Counted from the first letter of the stretch, positions 43,217-51,471 are shown. The stretch is 64,000 bases of DNA from Halodurantibacterium flavum (GCF_042681825.1 NZ_JBHUGH010000002.1:310001-374000), one strand, 5' to 3'. A program made the numbers and translations. The notes: generated by a model not told the origin, from the letters alone.

Positions 43217-44002
43217 TCAGGCGGCGCGGCCCCGGCCAAAGAGACGGTCCACCAGAACGACGGCCACCAGCGTGAAAAGGATCGAAACGGTGGACACGGC
43301 GGCGGCCTCCGGGGTGAAGTTGAAGCGCAGGTAATCATAGAGCTGGATCGGCAGCGGCGCCGATCCGGTGCCTTTAAGGATGAAGGAAATCCCGAAAGTG
43401 TCAAAGGATATGATGAAGGCAAAGACCCCGCCCGTCGCAAGCCCCGGCGCGATCAGGGGCAGCGTGATCCGGCGGAACGCGGTGTAGCGCGACGCCCCCA
43501 GACTACGCGCGGCCAGTTCGCAGGCATCGTCCCGCCCCTGAAGCGAGGTCACGACGTTGAGGAAGACGAAGGGCAGCGTCATCAGCACATGCCCGGTATA
43601 AAGCGCGATGCGGTGGCTGGTGCCGATCTCGATTTCGTAAAAGAAGAACAAAAGCGCGATGGCCGTCAGGATCTCGGGCAGGATCAGGGGCAGCAACAGC
43701 GCGATCCGCACCGTCTCGGCGTGGCGGGCGGAAAAGCGCACGTAGTAGAGCGCGGCCATCGTGCCGATCACCAGACTGGCGGCGGTTGCGGCGGCGGCGA
43801 GCGTCGCCGAATAGACGATCGCGTTCAGAAAGACGTCGTTCTGCAGGAAGGTCCAGAACCACCGCAGGCTGAGTCCCTGCGGCGGAAAGGTCAGAAAGTT
43901 GCCCGCGTTGAACGAGGCAAGGACGACCACGACGATGGGGGCCAGCAGAAAGGCGTAGACCAGCGCGCAGAAGATCGAAAGGAGGGGAGAGGCCGCGCGC
44001 AT
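43217..44002 (-). CDS. ABC transporter permease (PotC/YdcV type)
   Basis: The product has 261 residues and six helices, starting LLSIFCALVYAFLLAPIVVV. The cytoplasmic loop ELAARSLGASRYTAFRRITL is the EAA motif of the polyamine/opine/phosphonate group. It pairs with the PotB-type permease encoded one base upstream at 44004-44843. Confidence 0.88.
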   Translation of the reverse strand: MRAASPLLSIFCALVYAFLLAPIVVVVLASFNAGNFLTFPPQGLSLRWFWTFLQNDVFLNAIVYSATLAAAATAASLVIGTMAALYYVRFSARHAETVRIALLLPLILPEILTAIALLFFFYEIEIGTSHRIALYTGHVLMTLPFVFLNVVTSLQGRDDACELAARSLGASRYTAFRRITLPLIAPGLATGGVFAFIISFDTFGISFILKGTGSAPLPIQLYDYLRFNFTPEAAAVSTVSILFTLVAVVLVDRLFGRGRAA

Positions 44003-44003
44003 G

Positions 44004-44843
44004 TCAGGTCCACTTCATCCGGGTCAGCAGGGCAAAGGCGAGCACGATCAGCCCAGCCGCGGCGGCAAGCGTCAGCGCCATGGCAGACCCGAAAGGCCAC
44101 ATGAACTGGTCGATCAGCGCATCCACCACAAGGATCGAGGTCGTCTTGACCCGCATCCCGCCCACCAGCGCCGGCGTCACATAGGACGAAATCGCCAGCA
44201 CGAAGACCAGGATCGCGCCCGACTGGATGCCCGGCATCGACATCGGCAGCGTGATGCGCCGAAAGATGGTGAAGCGCCGCGCGCCCAGCGACCGCGCCGC
44301 CTGCGGGACCGATGGGTCGATGGATTGCAGTGCCGCCAGCAGCGGCAGGATCATGAAGGGCAGGAACACATGCGCCAGCGCCAGGATCACGCCGAAATTG
44401 TTATACATCAGCGGCAGCGGCCGGTCGATCAGGCCCAGGTTGCGCAACGTCGTGTTGATGACCCCGGCATTGCCCAGAAGGATCGTCCAGCCATAGCTGC
44501 GCACCACGATCCCCACCAGCAGCGGCGACAGCACGATACCGTATAAAAGCCCGCGCCAGCGCCGCGATGCCCCCGCGATATGCAGCGCGACCGGATAGGC
44601 GAGCAAGAGGCACACCGCCGTCGTCACCAGCCCCAGCCACAGCGTCTGCGGCAGGGACGAGGCGTAATAGCTTTCCGAGAGGAACTTGGCATAGTTGCCG
44701 GTCGTGAACCCCTCGCCATAGGGCGTGCCGGTGCCGGGGCTGCGAAAGCTCATGACGAGGACCATGACATAGGGCAGCATCACGAAGAAAAAGAGCAGCC
44801 CCGCCGCCGGGGCGATCAGCAGAAAGCGCCGCCAATGGGTCAT
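44004..44843 (-). CDS. ABC transporter permease (PotB type)
   Basis: The product has 279 residues. The first helix is FLLIAPAAGLLFFFVMLPYV, and the EAA loop PQAARSLGARRFTIFRRITL is almost identical in style to that of the partner permease. It starts inside the end of the ATPase gene (four-base overlap). The importer type handles polyamines, putrescine, opines or similar cationic compounds. Confidence 0.88.
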   Translation of the reverse strand: MTHWRRFLLIAPAAGLLFFFVMLPYVMVLVMSFRSPGTGTPYGEGFTTGNYAKFLSESYYASSLPQTLWLGLVTTAVCLLLAYPVALHIAGASRRWRGLLYGIVLSPLLVGIVVRSYGWTILLGNAGVINTTLRNLGLIDRPLPLMYNNFGVILALAHVFLPFMILPLLAALQSIDPSVPQAARSLGARRFTIFRRITLPMSMPGIQSGAILVFVLAISSYVTPALVGGMRVKTTSILVVDALIDQFMWPFGSAMALTLAAAAGLIVLAFALLTRMKWT

Positions 44844-45895
44844 GCCGGCCCCCCGGGGATCGGCCAGAGCCGCGAAGGGTCAAAGGCGATGCCCACCGTC
44901 TCGCCCTCCTGCGCGCGGACCGATGTGGGGGTCTGCACGGTCAGGGGCCCCGCCTCGGTCGAAACGCGGTATTCCACATGGCCGCCGTTGAAATAGCGCC
45001 CCGTGACGGCGCCGGTCAGGTCGGCCGCATCGGGCGGCACAAGGCGCAACTGTTCGGGCCGCGCCATCACCCGGACGGATGCGGCGCGCGGCGGCGCGCC
45101 CGGCAGCGACAGCATCCGCCCCGAGGGCAGGCGCAGCGAGAACCGGTCTGCGTCGCGCCCCTCGACCGGCAGGTCGAGGATGTTCGCGTTGCCGACAAAG
45201 CGCGCGACCCGTTCCGAGGCGGGGCGGTCATAGATCTCTTCGGGCGGGGCGGCCTGCGCGATGTCGCCGTCGAACATCACCACCACTCGGTCGGACATGG
45301 TCATCGCCTCGCCCTGATCGTGGGTCACATAGATCGTGGTGATACCGACCCGTTTCTGCAGGTCGCGGATGAAGGTCCGCATCTCGTCGCGCAGCTTGGC
45401 ATCCAGATTGGCAAGCGGTTCGTCCAGAAGCAGGATTGCGGGCTCGATCACCAGCGCGCGCCCCAGCGCCACCCGCTGTTGCTGCCCGCCGGACAGCGCC
45501 CGGGGATAGCGCCCGGCATAGGGGCCAAGCTGCACCATATCCAGCGCGCGGGCCACGCGGTCGCGGATCTCGGCCCGGGGGACGCGGCGCATTTCCAACC
45601 CGAAGGCGAGGTTCTGTTCCACCGTCATATGCGGAAAGAGCGCATAGGACTGGAACACCATGCCGATGTCGCGGTCTTCCGGCAGCTTGCGGGAGATGTC
45701 GCGATTGTCGAACAGGATGCGCCCGTCCGAGATATCCTCGAACCCCGCGATACATTTGAGCGTCGTGGACTTGCCGCAGCCCGAGGGCCCGAGCAGCGAG
45801 ACGAACTCGCCATGCCCGACCCGGAGCGAGACGCCCTTGAGCGCCTGCACCGTGCCATAGGATTTCACGAGCGAGAGAAGCGAGACTTCGGTCAT
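44840..45895 (-). CDS. ABC transporter ATPase (PotA type)
   Basis: The product has 351 residues from the ATG at 45895. Walker A is GPSGCGKST, the signature LSGGQQQRVALGRA and Walker B ILLLDEPLANLDAKLRD, with TIYVTHDQGEAMTMSDRVVV; the C-terminal TOBE domain follows. It energises the two permeases encoded next. A hairpin (45925-45951) separates it from the binding-protein gene. The ribosome-binding site is weak. Confidence 0.9.
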   Translation of the reverse strand: MTEVSLLSLVKSYGTVQALKGVSLRVGHGEFVSLLGPSGCGKSTTLKCIAGFEDISDGRILFDNRDISRKLPEDRDIGMVFQSYALFPHMTVEQNLAFGLEMRRVPRAEIRDRVARALDMVQLGPYAGRYPRALSGGQQQRVALGRALVIEPAILLLDEPLANLDAKLRDEMRTFIRDLQKRVGITTIYVTHDQGEAMTMSDRVVVMFDGDIAQAAPPEEIYDRPASERVARFVGNANILDLPVEGRDADRFSLRLPSGRMLSLPGAPPRAASVRVMARPEQLRLVPPDAADLTGAVTGRYFNGGHVEYRVSTEAGPLTVQTPTSVRAQEGETVGIAFDPSRLWPIPGGPA

Positions 45896-45924
45896 TTCAA
45901 AAGGTCCGGGCCGCAGGGCAAGGG

Positions 45925-45951
45925 CCCCGCCCGCAGGAACCGCGGACGGGG
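45925..45951 (-). terminator. Intercistronic hairpin between binding-protein and ATPase genes
   Basis: On the minus-strand message, CCCCGTCCGC and GCGGGCGGGG form a 10-bp stem (one G-U pair) with a 7-base loop. It lies 20 bases after the binding-protein stop and probably raises the ratio of binding protein to ATPase and permease. Confidence 0.55.
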
Positions 45952-45971
45952 CAGGAGGGAAAAGGGGGCGG

Positions 45972-47018
45972 TCAGGCGCCGAAGATCTCGTTCCAGCGGC
46001 GGGCGATTTCCTCGGCATTCGCGTTCATGAAATCCCAGTCCCAGTCGATGAACTGCGACATTGCCTCGCCCGAGACGGGGACGTCGCGCGCCAGATCCTC
46101 GGGCACCACCACGTTGCGGTTCACCGGCGAGACAAAGAATTCCCGCATCAGCAGATCCTGCCCGACCGGCCCCAGCACGAAGTCGAGGTATTTGTAGGCA
46201 TCCTCGCGCGCGCCGGCGTTATTGGCGATGTTGAAGGTCTGGTCCCACATCATCAGCCCCTCGGCAGGGATGACGCAATCGACCGGCAGGCCCTGGTTGC
46301 GCAGGCGCGCGATCTCGCCGAAGTCGAACGGGGCGACGGCAATCTCGCCGGTGGCGAGCGCCGTGCTCATGTTGAAATCGGTCTGGTAGACGGGGCCAAG
46401 CTCGCGCAGTTTTGCAAAACCCGTATCGATATCCTGCAACCCCGACCCATAGATCTGCGAGGTCAGCATCAGGAACATCTTTCCGGCCGAGTTGGCGATG
46501 TTGTAAAGGCCGAGCCGCCCCATCAGCTCCGGATTGTCCCAAAGCTCGGTCCAGGACGTGGGCGGCGTCGCGATCATGTCGGTGCGATAGCCGATCCCGA
46601 TGGGCGAGATCAGCCCGACCGCGCCCCAGCCATCGGCCGCCCGCGTCGCCACCGGGTAAAGATCGGCGTAGTTCGGCACCAGCGACAGGTCCAGCTTTTC
46701 GAAATAGCCCTCGGCCCGCAGGGCGCCGGCAAAGATCTCGTTCGTCATCACGCAGTCATAGGGCGGGTTGTCCACCCCGGCCGCGCGGATATTGGTCGCA
46801 TAGACCCGCCCCAGCCCCACGTCGAGCTGGGGCGTGACGCCGGTTTCCTGCGTGAAGGCGGGCAGCATCAGTTCCCGCCAGAACTTTTCCCAGGACCCGC
46901 CATAGGTGGTCACGATCAGCTGCCGGGTGGCGGCCTGCACCGCCGGAATACCCAAGGCCGAAACACCGCCAAGCGCGGCCAGTGCCTTGATGAGATGCCG
47001 TCTGTTCAATTCGGTCAT
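45972..47018 (-). CDS. ABC substrate-binding protein (PotD/family 1-like)
   Basis: The product has 348 residues. The ATG at 47018 follows AGGGAATTGAAACGA; a TTG three codons earlier is possible. The N-terminus has a twin-arginine motif (NRRHLIKALAALGGVSALGI) and cleavage near VQAAT, so Tat export is possible. The mature protein has the polyamine/iron-binding style RQLIVTTYGGSWEKFWRELM and ends DWDFMNANAEEIARRWNEIF. It is the receptor of the PotABC-type importer and sits 101 bases after the oxygenase gene on the same strand. Confidence 0.85.
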   Translation of the reverse strand: MTELNRRHLIKALAALGGVSALGIPAVQAATRQLIVTTYGGSWEKFWRELMLPAFTQETGVTPQLDVGLGRVYATNIRAAGVDNPPYDCVMTNEIFAGALRAEGYFEKLDLSLVPNYADLYPVATRAADGWGAVGLISPIGIGYRTDMIATPPTSWTELWDNPELMGRLGLYNIANSAGKMFLMLTSQIYGSGLQDIDTGFAKLRELGPVYQTDFNMSTALATGEIAVAPFDFGEIARLRNQGLPVDCVIPAEGLMMWDQTFNIANNAGAREDAYKYLDFVLGPVGQDLLMREFFVSPVNRNVVVPEDLARDVPVSGEAMSQFIDWDWDFMNANAEEIARRWNEIFGA

Positions 47019-47107
47019 TCGTTTCAATTCCCTGTTGGTGCCGTCCGGTGCCCGGAATTGTCGTGGGGGGCCCGTGTCAGGACATGATCATTGCCTTTTC
47101 AATTTCC

Positions 47108-47129
47108 GGCGTCCGGCGATCAGGACGCC
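47108..47129. terminator. Hairpin at the end of the oxygenase gene
   Basis: A 7-bp stem GGCGTCC / GGACGCC with an 8-base loop overlaps the oxygenase stop codon. On the plus strand it is followed by TTTTT, an intrinsic-terminator look for antisense transcripts; on the minus strand it lacks a U-tract and probably only tunes read-through into the binding-protein gene. Confidence 0.45.
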
Positions 47130-48094
47130 TTTTTGCGGTAGTCGTAGTTCTTGTTGAGCCGTTCGAGAAGGTAATCGCCGTAGAGCACCGGCTCCATTTC
47201 GGCCTTTTCCCCTTTCGCGAGCATCTCGGGCGGGCATTCCACCAGCGCCCGCATCGAAGGGTCGTAAAAGAACGGCTGCGAATAGCGGTCGCGGCGCGTC
47301 AGGTTGCGCACCCGGTGCGGGGTCGACACAAAGCGCCCGTTCGACCATTTCGCGAGGATGTCGCCCACGTTCATCACGAACGTGCCTTCGATCGGCGGGG
47401 CGGCGATCCAGTCGCCGGCCTTGTTGCGCACCTCGAGCCCGCCGACATTGTCCTGCTTGAGCAGCGTGATGAAGCCGTAATCGGTATGCGGGGCCGAGCC
47501 GAAAAGCTCTTCTTCATCGGGCTGTTCGGGGTAGTGCAGCAGCCGCAGGAACAGCGTCGGGTCCTGGAAATGGTCGTCGAACCAGCCGCGCGGCAGGCCG
47601 AGCGCCTCTGCGAGGCCGCCCGCGATCCGCTGCCCGAGCGCGGTCATCGCCGCCATGTAGGCCAGCGCCGTCTCGCGCAATTCGGGCAGGCTTTCGGGGA
47701 ACTGGTTCGGACCCTGCAGCGGCTCGCCGGCATAAGGGGCGTCCTCGGGGACCTCATGCATGATCATCAGGCTTTCGGACCGGTTCGGCTTCGTCACCTT
47801 GGCGACCGAGGATGTCACGATGGTCGAACTGGACATGGGCATGTAGCCGCGATGAAAGCCGTTGATCTTCAGCGCCATCTTTTCGTCCATCGGCAGCGCG
47901 TGGAACGCCATGTTCATCTGCCGCATCCGTTCCACCAGATCCTCGGGCACGCCATGCCCGGCAAGATAGGCGAAGCCCGAGGTTTCGAGCGCGCTTTTCA
48001 GCGCGGCGACAGTTTCGGCACGGGCCTCTGCCGATGCCTCTTCCTTCAGTCCCGACAGGTCAACCACGGGGATATTGTCGAATTCGCCTTTCAT
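47120..48094 (-). CDS. Isopenicillin-N-synthase family Fe(II)-dependent oxygenase
   Basis: The product has 324 residues; GGAGGG precedes the ATG. The N-terminal DIOX_N region (IPVVDLSGLK, SGFAYLAGHGVPEDLVERM) is followed by the double-stranded beta-helix. Iron ligands are His203 and Asp205 in APHTDYGF and His260 in STPHRV, with the co-substrate motif RYS at 270-272. Bacterial members near polyamine or opine transporters act on amines, purines or amino acids rather than making antibiotics. It precedes the PotDABC-type genes on the same strand, so its substrate is probably what that system imports. Confidence 0.85.
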   Translation of the reverse strand: MKGEFDNIPVVDLSGLKEEASAEARAETVAALKSALETSGFAYLAGHGVPEDLVERMRQMNMAFHALPMDEKMALKINGFHRGYMPMSSSTIVTSSVAKVTKPNRSESLMIMHEVPEDAPYAGEPLQGPNQFPESLPELRETALAYMAAMTALGQRIAGGLAEALGLPRGWFDDHFQDPTLFLRLLHYPEQPDEEELFGSAPHTDYGFITLLKQDNVGGLEVRNKAGDWIAAPPIEGTFVMNVGDILAKWSNGRFVSTPHRVRNLTRRDRYSQPFFYDPSMRALVECPPEMLAKGEKAEMEPVLYGDYLLERLNKNYDYRKKAS

Positions 48095-48103
48095 GACGCC
48101 CTC

Positions 48104-48130
48104 CAATTTCACATACTGTATACGAAATTG
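48104..48130. promoter_or_regulatory. 27-bp palindromic operator in front of the oxygenase gene
   Basis: Perfect 7-bp arms CAATTTC / GAAATTG flank 13 bases that contain GTATAC (48118-48123). The element lies 10-36 bases before the oxygenase start and touches its ribosome-binding site, so a bound regulator would block expression. The GntR protein encoded at 42511 is the obvious candidate. The rest of the divergent gap (48131-48277) shows nothing clear. Confidence 0.55.
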
Positions 48131-48277
48131 AAGCCCGTCTTTCGCGCAACTGCGCAGTTGCGGTGGCGCAAAAAGATGTGCGGGCGGCGCAGCTTTGCCC
48201 GGAACTTGATCGGAAATCGACCGCTCTGCCCGCCTAATGAACGACCGGATGAACCGCAGGCCCAACGCGAGGATGCC

Positions 48278-49258
48278 ATGACCAACGGACAGGACCCCAT
48301 GAAACGATTGCCTGTCATCATCGACACCGATCCGGGGCAGGACGATGCCTTTGCGATTCTCCTGGCGCTGGCGGCGCCACAGCTTGATGTGCTGGCGCTC
48401 ACGACGGTGGCGGGCAACATGGGGCTGGCGCAGACGACCGACAACGCGCGCCGCATCGTCGAGCTTGCGGGCCGGCCCGATCTGCCGGTCCATGCGGGCT
48501 GCGACCGGCCGATCCTGCGCGACCCGCGCCCGGTGCCGGAAATCCACGGCGAGACCGGGATCGACGGCTGGGACTGGGCGCCCGCACGGCATCCGCCCCG
48601 GCCCGAACATGCGGTGGACTTCCTTGTGCGCACCCTTTCGGCTGCCCCCGAGCCGGTGACGATCATTGCGCTGGGGCCGCAGACGAACATCGCCATGGCC
48701 CTGCGCCGTGCGCCCGCCATCCGGGACCGGATCGCGCGGATCGTCTTCATGGGCGGCGGGTATTTCGAGGGTGGCAACATGACGCCGGCCGCCGAATACA
48801 ACATCCTCGTCGATCCCGAGGCGGCACGGATCGTCCTCCGCTCGGGCGTCCCGGTGACGGCCGTGCCGCTCGACTGCACCCATGCGACACCGGCACCCGT
48901 CGGCTGGTCGGAAACGCTGCGGGCCCGAGGTGGCGTGGTGGGCGGGGTGGTGATGGCGGCCTGCGCCGGGATGATGGAGTTCTTCGAGATCTACGGAAAC
49001 CGCAAATACGGCACCCGGTCGCGTCCGCTGCATGACGCGGTGGCAGTGGCGGCACTGCTTTGGCCCGACCTCTTTACGGGGCGGCTCTGCCCGGTCGATG
49101 TGGAATGCGCGGGCGAGCTGACCACCGGCATGACCGTGGTGGACTGGCTGCGCCAGACCGGCGCGGTGGACAATTGTCTGTGGCTGAACGGCTGCCATGA
49201 TCCCGACGCGGTTTATGACCGGATGGCGGACCTGCTGGCCGGGCTGCCGCGCCTGTAG
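48278..49258 (+). CDS. Nucleoside hydrolase (IUNH family)
   Basis: The product has 326 residues. The ATG at 48278 has GAGGA upstream; an ATG at 48299 is also plausible. The calcium-binding hallmark VIIDTDPGQDDAFAILLALA is at the N-terminus, followed by TTVAGNMGLAQTTDNARRI, VFMGGGYFEGGNMTPAAEYN and the late catalytic region SRPLHDAVAVAALLWPDLF. It splits ribonucleosides into base and ribose, or acts on a related N-glycoside. It is divergent from the oxygenase/ABC operon, which suggests a nucleoside- or purine-linked nitrogen source there. A GC-rich hairpin follows its stop. Confidence 0.9.
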   Translation: MTNGQDPMKRLPVIIDTDPGQDDAFAILLALAAPQLDVLALTTVAGNMGLAQTTDNARRIVELAGRPDLPVHAGCDRPILRDPRPVPEIHGETGIDGWDWAPARHPPRPEHAVDFLVRTLSAAPEPVTIIALGPQTNIAMALRRAPAIRDRIARIVFMGGGYFEGGNMTPAAEYNILVDPEAARIVLRSGVPVTAVPLDCTHATPAPVGWSETLRARGGVVGGVVMAACAGMMEFFEIYGNRKYGTRSRPLHDAVAVAALLWPDLFTGRLCPVDVECAGELTTGMTVVDWLRQTGAVDNCLWLNGCHDPDAVYDRMADLLAGLPRL

Positions 49259-49271
49259 GTGCGCCCTCTTG

Positions 49272-49292
49272 CCCGGGCCGCGCGGGCCCGGG
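49272..49292. terminator. Terminator-like hairpin after the nucleoside hydrolase gene
   Basis: An 8-bp perfect stem CCCGGGCC / GGCCCGGG with a 5-base loop lies 13 bases after the stop, between converging features. No U-tract. Confidence 0.5.
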
Positions 49293-49312
49293 ACAGGGGT
49301 ATCGGCATCGGC

Positions 49313-49512
49313 CTAGGGGCTTCCCGTCCCGTCCCGCTCCTCCGGTTTGCCCCCGGGCGCCGCCAGCATCCCCGACAGCGCCCGAAGCTGGGCGGCGGCA
49401 GCCTTGGCCGCGCTGTCCCCCAGTGCATGATAAAGGCGCAGCACCTCTTGCCCCGCGGGGGTCAGCGTGGCGCCCCCGCCGCCCCGCGCACAAGTCCTCT
49501 CGGCCGTCCCCC
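49313..49512 (-). pseudogene. C-terminal remnant of a ModE-like winged-helix regulator
   Basis: In the minus frame ending at TAG 49315-49313, the sequence reads AERTCARGGGGATLTPAGQE and continues VLRLYHALGDSAAKAAAAQL. This matches the end of the ModE-type DNA-binding domain (RTGGRGGGGxxLTPxGxxLL pattern). The N-terminal part that should hold the first helices is missing: upstream the frame enters the acdS coding region, and no start codon with a ribosome-binding site exists. I read it as a truncated, probably dead gene left by a rearrangement at the acdS 3' end. Confidence 0.5.
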
Positions 49513-50532
49513 TCAGCCATCCTTGTAATAGGCGGCATAGCCGTTCAGCGCCGGCGCCCCGCCCAGATGGGCATAAAGGATGCGAGAGCCTTCGGGGAAG
49601 AAGCCCTTTTTCACAAGGTCGATCATCCCCTGCATCGACTTGCCCTCATAGACGGGGTCGGTGATCATCGCCTCGGTGCGGGCGGCAAGGCGGATCGCCT
49701 CGTTCGTTTCCTCGGACGGGACGCCATAGGCGGGATAGGCATAATCGGGGTTGATGATGATCTCATCCTCGCGCACGGCGCGGCCCAGCCCGACCAGATC
49801 CGCGGTGTTGTCGACGATGCCGCGCACCTGCGCCCGGGTCTGTTCCAGCGTCCCCGAGGCGTCGATGCCGATCACCCGGTCCGCCCGGTCCTGCGCCGCA
49901 AAGCCCACGATCATGCCCCCCTGCGTCGATCCGGTGACGACGCAGACGATGATATAGTCGAACCGGTAGCCAAGCACCTTTTCCTGTTCGGCGACCTCTT
50001 CGGCAAAGCCCACATAGCCGAGCGCGCCGAATTTGTGCACCGAGGCCCCCGCCGGGATCGCATAGGGCTTGCCGCCCGCGTCCCTGACGGACTGGATCGC
50101 GTCCTCCCAGCTTTTGCGGATGCCGATATCGAACCCGTCATCGACCAGCCGGCTGTCCGCGCCCATCAGCCGCGTCATCATGATGTTGCCGACCCGGTCA
50201 TAGACGGCGTCGTGATGCGGCACCCATTTTTCCTGGATCACCACGCATTTCATGCCCAGCTTGGCGGCGGTCGCGGCGACCATGCGCGTGTGGTTCGACT
50301 GCACGCCCCCGATAGAGACCAGCGTATCCGCGCCCGAGGCGATGGCGTCGGGCACGATATATTCCAGCTTGCGAAGCTTGTTCCCGCCCATGGCAAGGCC
50401 GGAATTGCAATCCTCACGCTTGGCGTGGATTTCGACCTTGCCGCCAAGCGCTTCGGTCAGGCGGGGCAGGAACTCGATCGGGGTCGGCCCGAAGGTGAGG
50501 GGGTAACGCTCGAACTTGGCGAGAAGGGACAT
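49513..50532 (-). CDS. acdS: 1-aminocyclopropane-1-carboxylate deaminase
   Basis: This is a 339-residue PLP enzyme. From the family, ACC is cleaved to 2-oxobutyrate and ammonia. The sequence follows known AcdS closely: FERYPLTFGPTPIEFLPRLT, REDCNSGLAMGGNKLRKLEY with the PLP Lys52, and SIGGVQSNHTRMVAA. The two residues that separate true ACC deaminase from D-cysteine desulfhydrase are the ACC type: Glu296 in TDPVYEGKSM and Leu323 in YAHLGGAPALNGYA (E295 and L322 in Pseudomonas). It is divergent from an Lrp-type regulator, the standard acdR-acdS pair of plant-associated proteobacteria. Confidence 0.93.
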   Translation of the reverse strand: MSLLAKFERYPLTFGPTPIEFLPRLTEALGGKVEIHAKREDCNSGLAMGGNKLRKLEYIVPDAIASGADTLVSIGGVQSNHTRMVAATAAKLGMKCVVIQEKWVPHHDAVYDRVGNIMMTRLMGADSRLVDDGFDIGIRKSWEDAIQSVRDAGGKPYAIPAGASVHKFGALGYVGFAEEVAEQEKVLGYRFDYIIVCVVTGSTQGGMIVGFAAQDRADRVIGIDASGTLEQTRAQVRGIVDNTADLVGLGRAVREDEIIINPDYAYPAYGVPSEETNEAIRLAARTEAMITDPVYEGKSMQGMIDLVKKGFFPEGSRILYAHLGGAPALNGYAAYYKDG

Positions 50533-50585
50533 GGGGACGCTCCGGCAGGAAGGAATATCGGGGCGGACCCTAGCGCAAGCTGTGT

Positions 50586-50598
50586 GAAAGGTGCTTTC
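50586..50598. promoter_or_regulatory. AcdR operator candidate 1 (GAAAG-N3-CTTTC)
   Basis: The inverted repeat GAAAG-gtg-CTTTC lies 54 bases upstream of acdS, followed at once by a second small palindrome TTTCGAAA. It is matched by an identical-arm repeat at 50680-50692. Confidence 0.6.
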
Positions 50599-50679
50599 GA
50601 AATCGTTGACCTTGCGTTATCCCCGGCGGCATCAACACGCCAGAAGATGTCTATCCGTCCCGAATTTACCGCAATAACC

Positions 50680-50692
50680 GAAAGAAGCTTTC
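50680..50692. promoter_or_regulatory. AcdR operator candidate 2 (GAAAG-N3-CTTTC)
   Basis: GAAAG-aag-CTTTC ends exactly one base before the acdR ATG and covers its ribosome-binding site. Its centre is 94 bases from that of the first repeat, close to nine helical turns, so an Lrp octamer could bridge the two and silence both genes. Confidence 0.6.
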
Positions 50693-51169
50693 ATGACCGA
50701 GCCCGACGCGCCCCTGCTTGACCGAATCGACCTGGAGATCCTGCGGCAGTTGCAGGCCGATGGCCGGCTCAGCAATGCGGAACTGGCCGAGCGCGTGCAT
50801 GTCAGCCCCGCCACCTGCCATCGTCGCACGCAGCGGCTGCTGCGCGAGGGGCATGTGACGGCGGTGCAGGCACGGGTAAACCCGGCCTCGGTGGGCCTTG
50901 GCGCGCTGGTGATGGTGGGGGTGGTGCTGGACCGCTCGACGCCCGAGAGCTTTGCCGCCTTCGAGGGTGCCGCGCGCACCATGCCCGAGGTGCTGGAATG
51001 TCAGCTTGTCGCCGGGGATTTCGACTATCTGCTGAAAATCCGCGTCCGCGACATGGGCGATTTCAATGCGCTGCACGGGCAGGCGCTGATCGCCCTGCCG
51101 GGGGTGCGGCAGATCCGGACCTTCTTTGTGATAAAAGAGGTCAAGGAGGCCGCCGCCCTCCCGTTCTGA
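50693..51169 (+). CDS. acdR: Lrp/AsnC family regulator of acdS
   Basis: The product has 158 residues. The N-terminal HTH (LLDRIDLEILRQLQADGRLS, VSPATCHRRTQRLLREGHVT) is followed by the RAM ligand-binding domain (ALVMVGVVLDRSTPESFAAF, DYLLKIRVRDMGDFNALHGQ). In other proteobacteria AcdR activates acdS in the presence of ACC. The divergent layout and the paired inverted repeats between the genes support the same role. It overlaps no other gene. Confidence 0.9.
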   Translation: MTEPDAPLLDRIDLEILRQLQADGRLSNAELAERVHVSPATCHRRTQRLLREGHVTAVQARVNPASVGLGALVMVGVVLDRSTPESFAAFEGAARTMPEVLECQLVAGDFDYLLKIRVRDMGDFNALHGQALIALPGVRQIRTFFVIKEVKEAAALPF

Positions 51170-51206
51170 GCCTTGCCTTTCCGGCGGGCCGCCCGCGTGC
51201 CACTGA

Positions 51207-51356
51207 CTGAGGTCCCCAAAATACGGCCTGCGGCCCGGCGCGGTGGCCGATCTGGTCGCGCTGGAGGACTGCATCGAGACGCGGGCGGTCAACCCCGCCT
51301 CTGCCCCCGGCGCGGCGCATCAGCTGGTGGCGGAATTCGCGCCGCCCTCAGACTGA
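51207..51356 (+). other. Short open frame, possible amidohydrolase C-terminal remnant
   Basis: Between acdR and phnF (51170-51471, 302 bases) I see no complete gene. One plus-strand frame, opened after a TGA at 51204 and closed by TGA 51354-51356, reads KYGLRPGAVADLVALEDCIE and continues to a normal-looking end. GLRPGAVADLVAL resembles the final strand of metal-dependent amidohydrolases. There is no start codon or ribosome-binding site at its beginning, so it is probably a leftover fragment. The match is short and could be chance. Confidence 0.25.
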
Positions 51357-51444
51357 GCGCGCGCCACTGACGCCGCCCTTCGCCGGGCCACGCAAGCTTC
51401 ACGCAGGGTTCACCGAGGCGACATGTTCGCAGGTTACGCCGTGA

Positions 51445-51458
51445 GTCATCCGAATGAA
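51445..51458. promoter_or_regulatory. PhnF operator candidate (phnF side)
   Basis: GTCATCCGAATGAA matches 12 of 14 bases of the perfect palindrome TTCATTCGAATGAA found before phnC at 58026. It ends 13 bases before the phnF start, a position suited to autorepression. Confidence 0.55.
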
Positions 51459-51471
51459 TCAAAGGTGACCT

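Noticed and set aside
47120..48094. Isopenicillin N synthase in an antibiotic cluster
   Set aside because: There are no peptide synthetase or other beta-lactam genes; the neighbours are an amine-type importer and a GntR regulator.
49513..50532. D-cysteine desulfhydrase as identity of the PLP enzyme
   Set aside because: Glu296 and Leu323 are the ACC-deaminase residues, and the gene is paired with an AcdR-like Lrp regulator.
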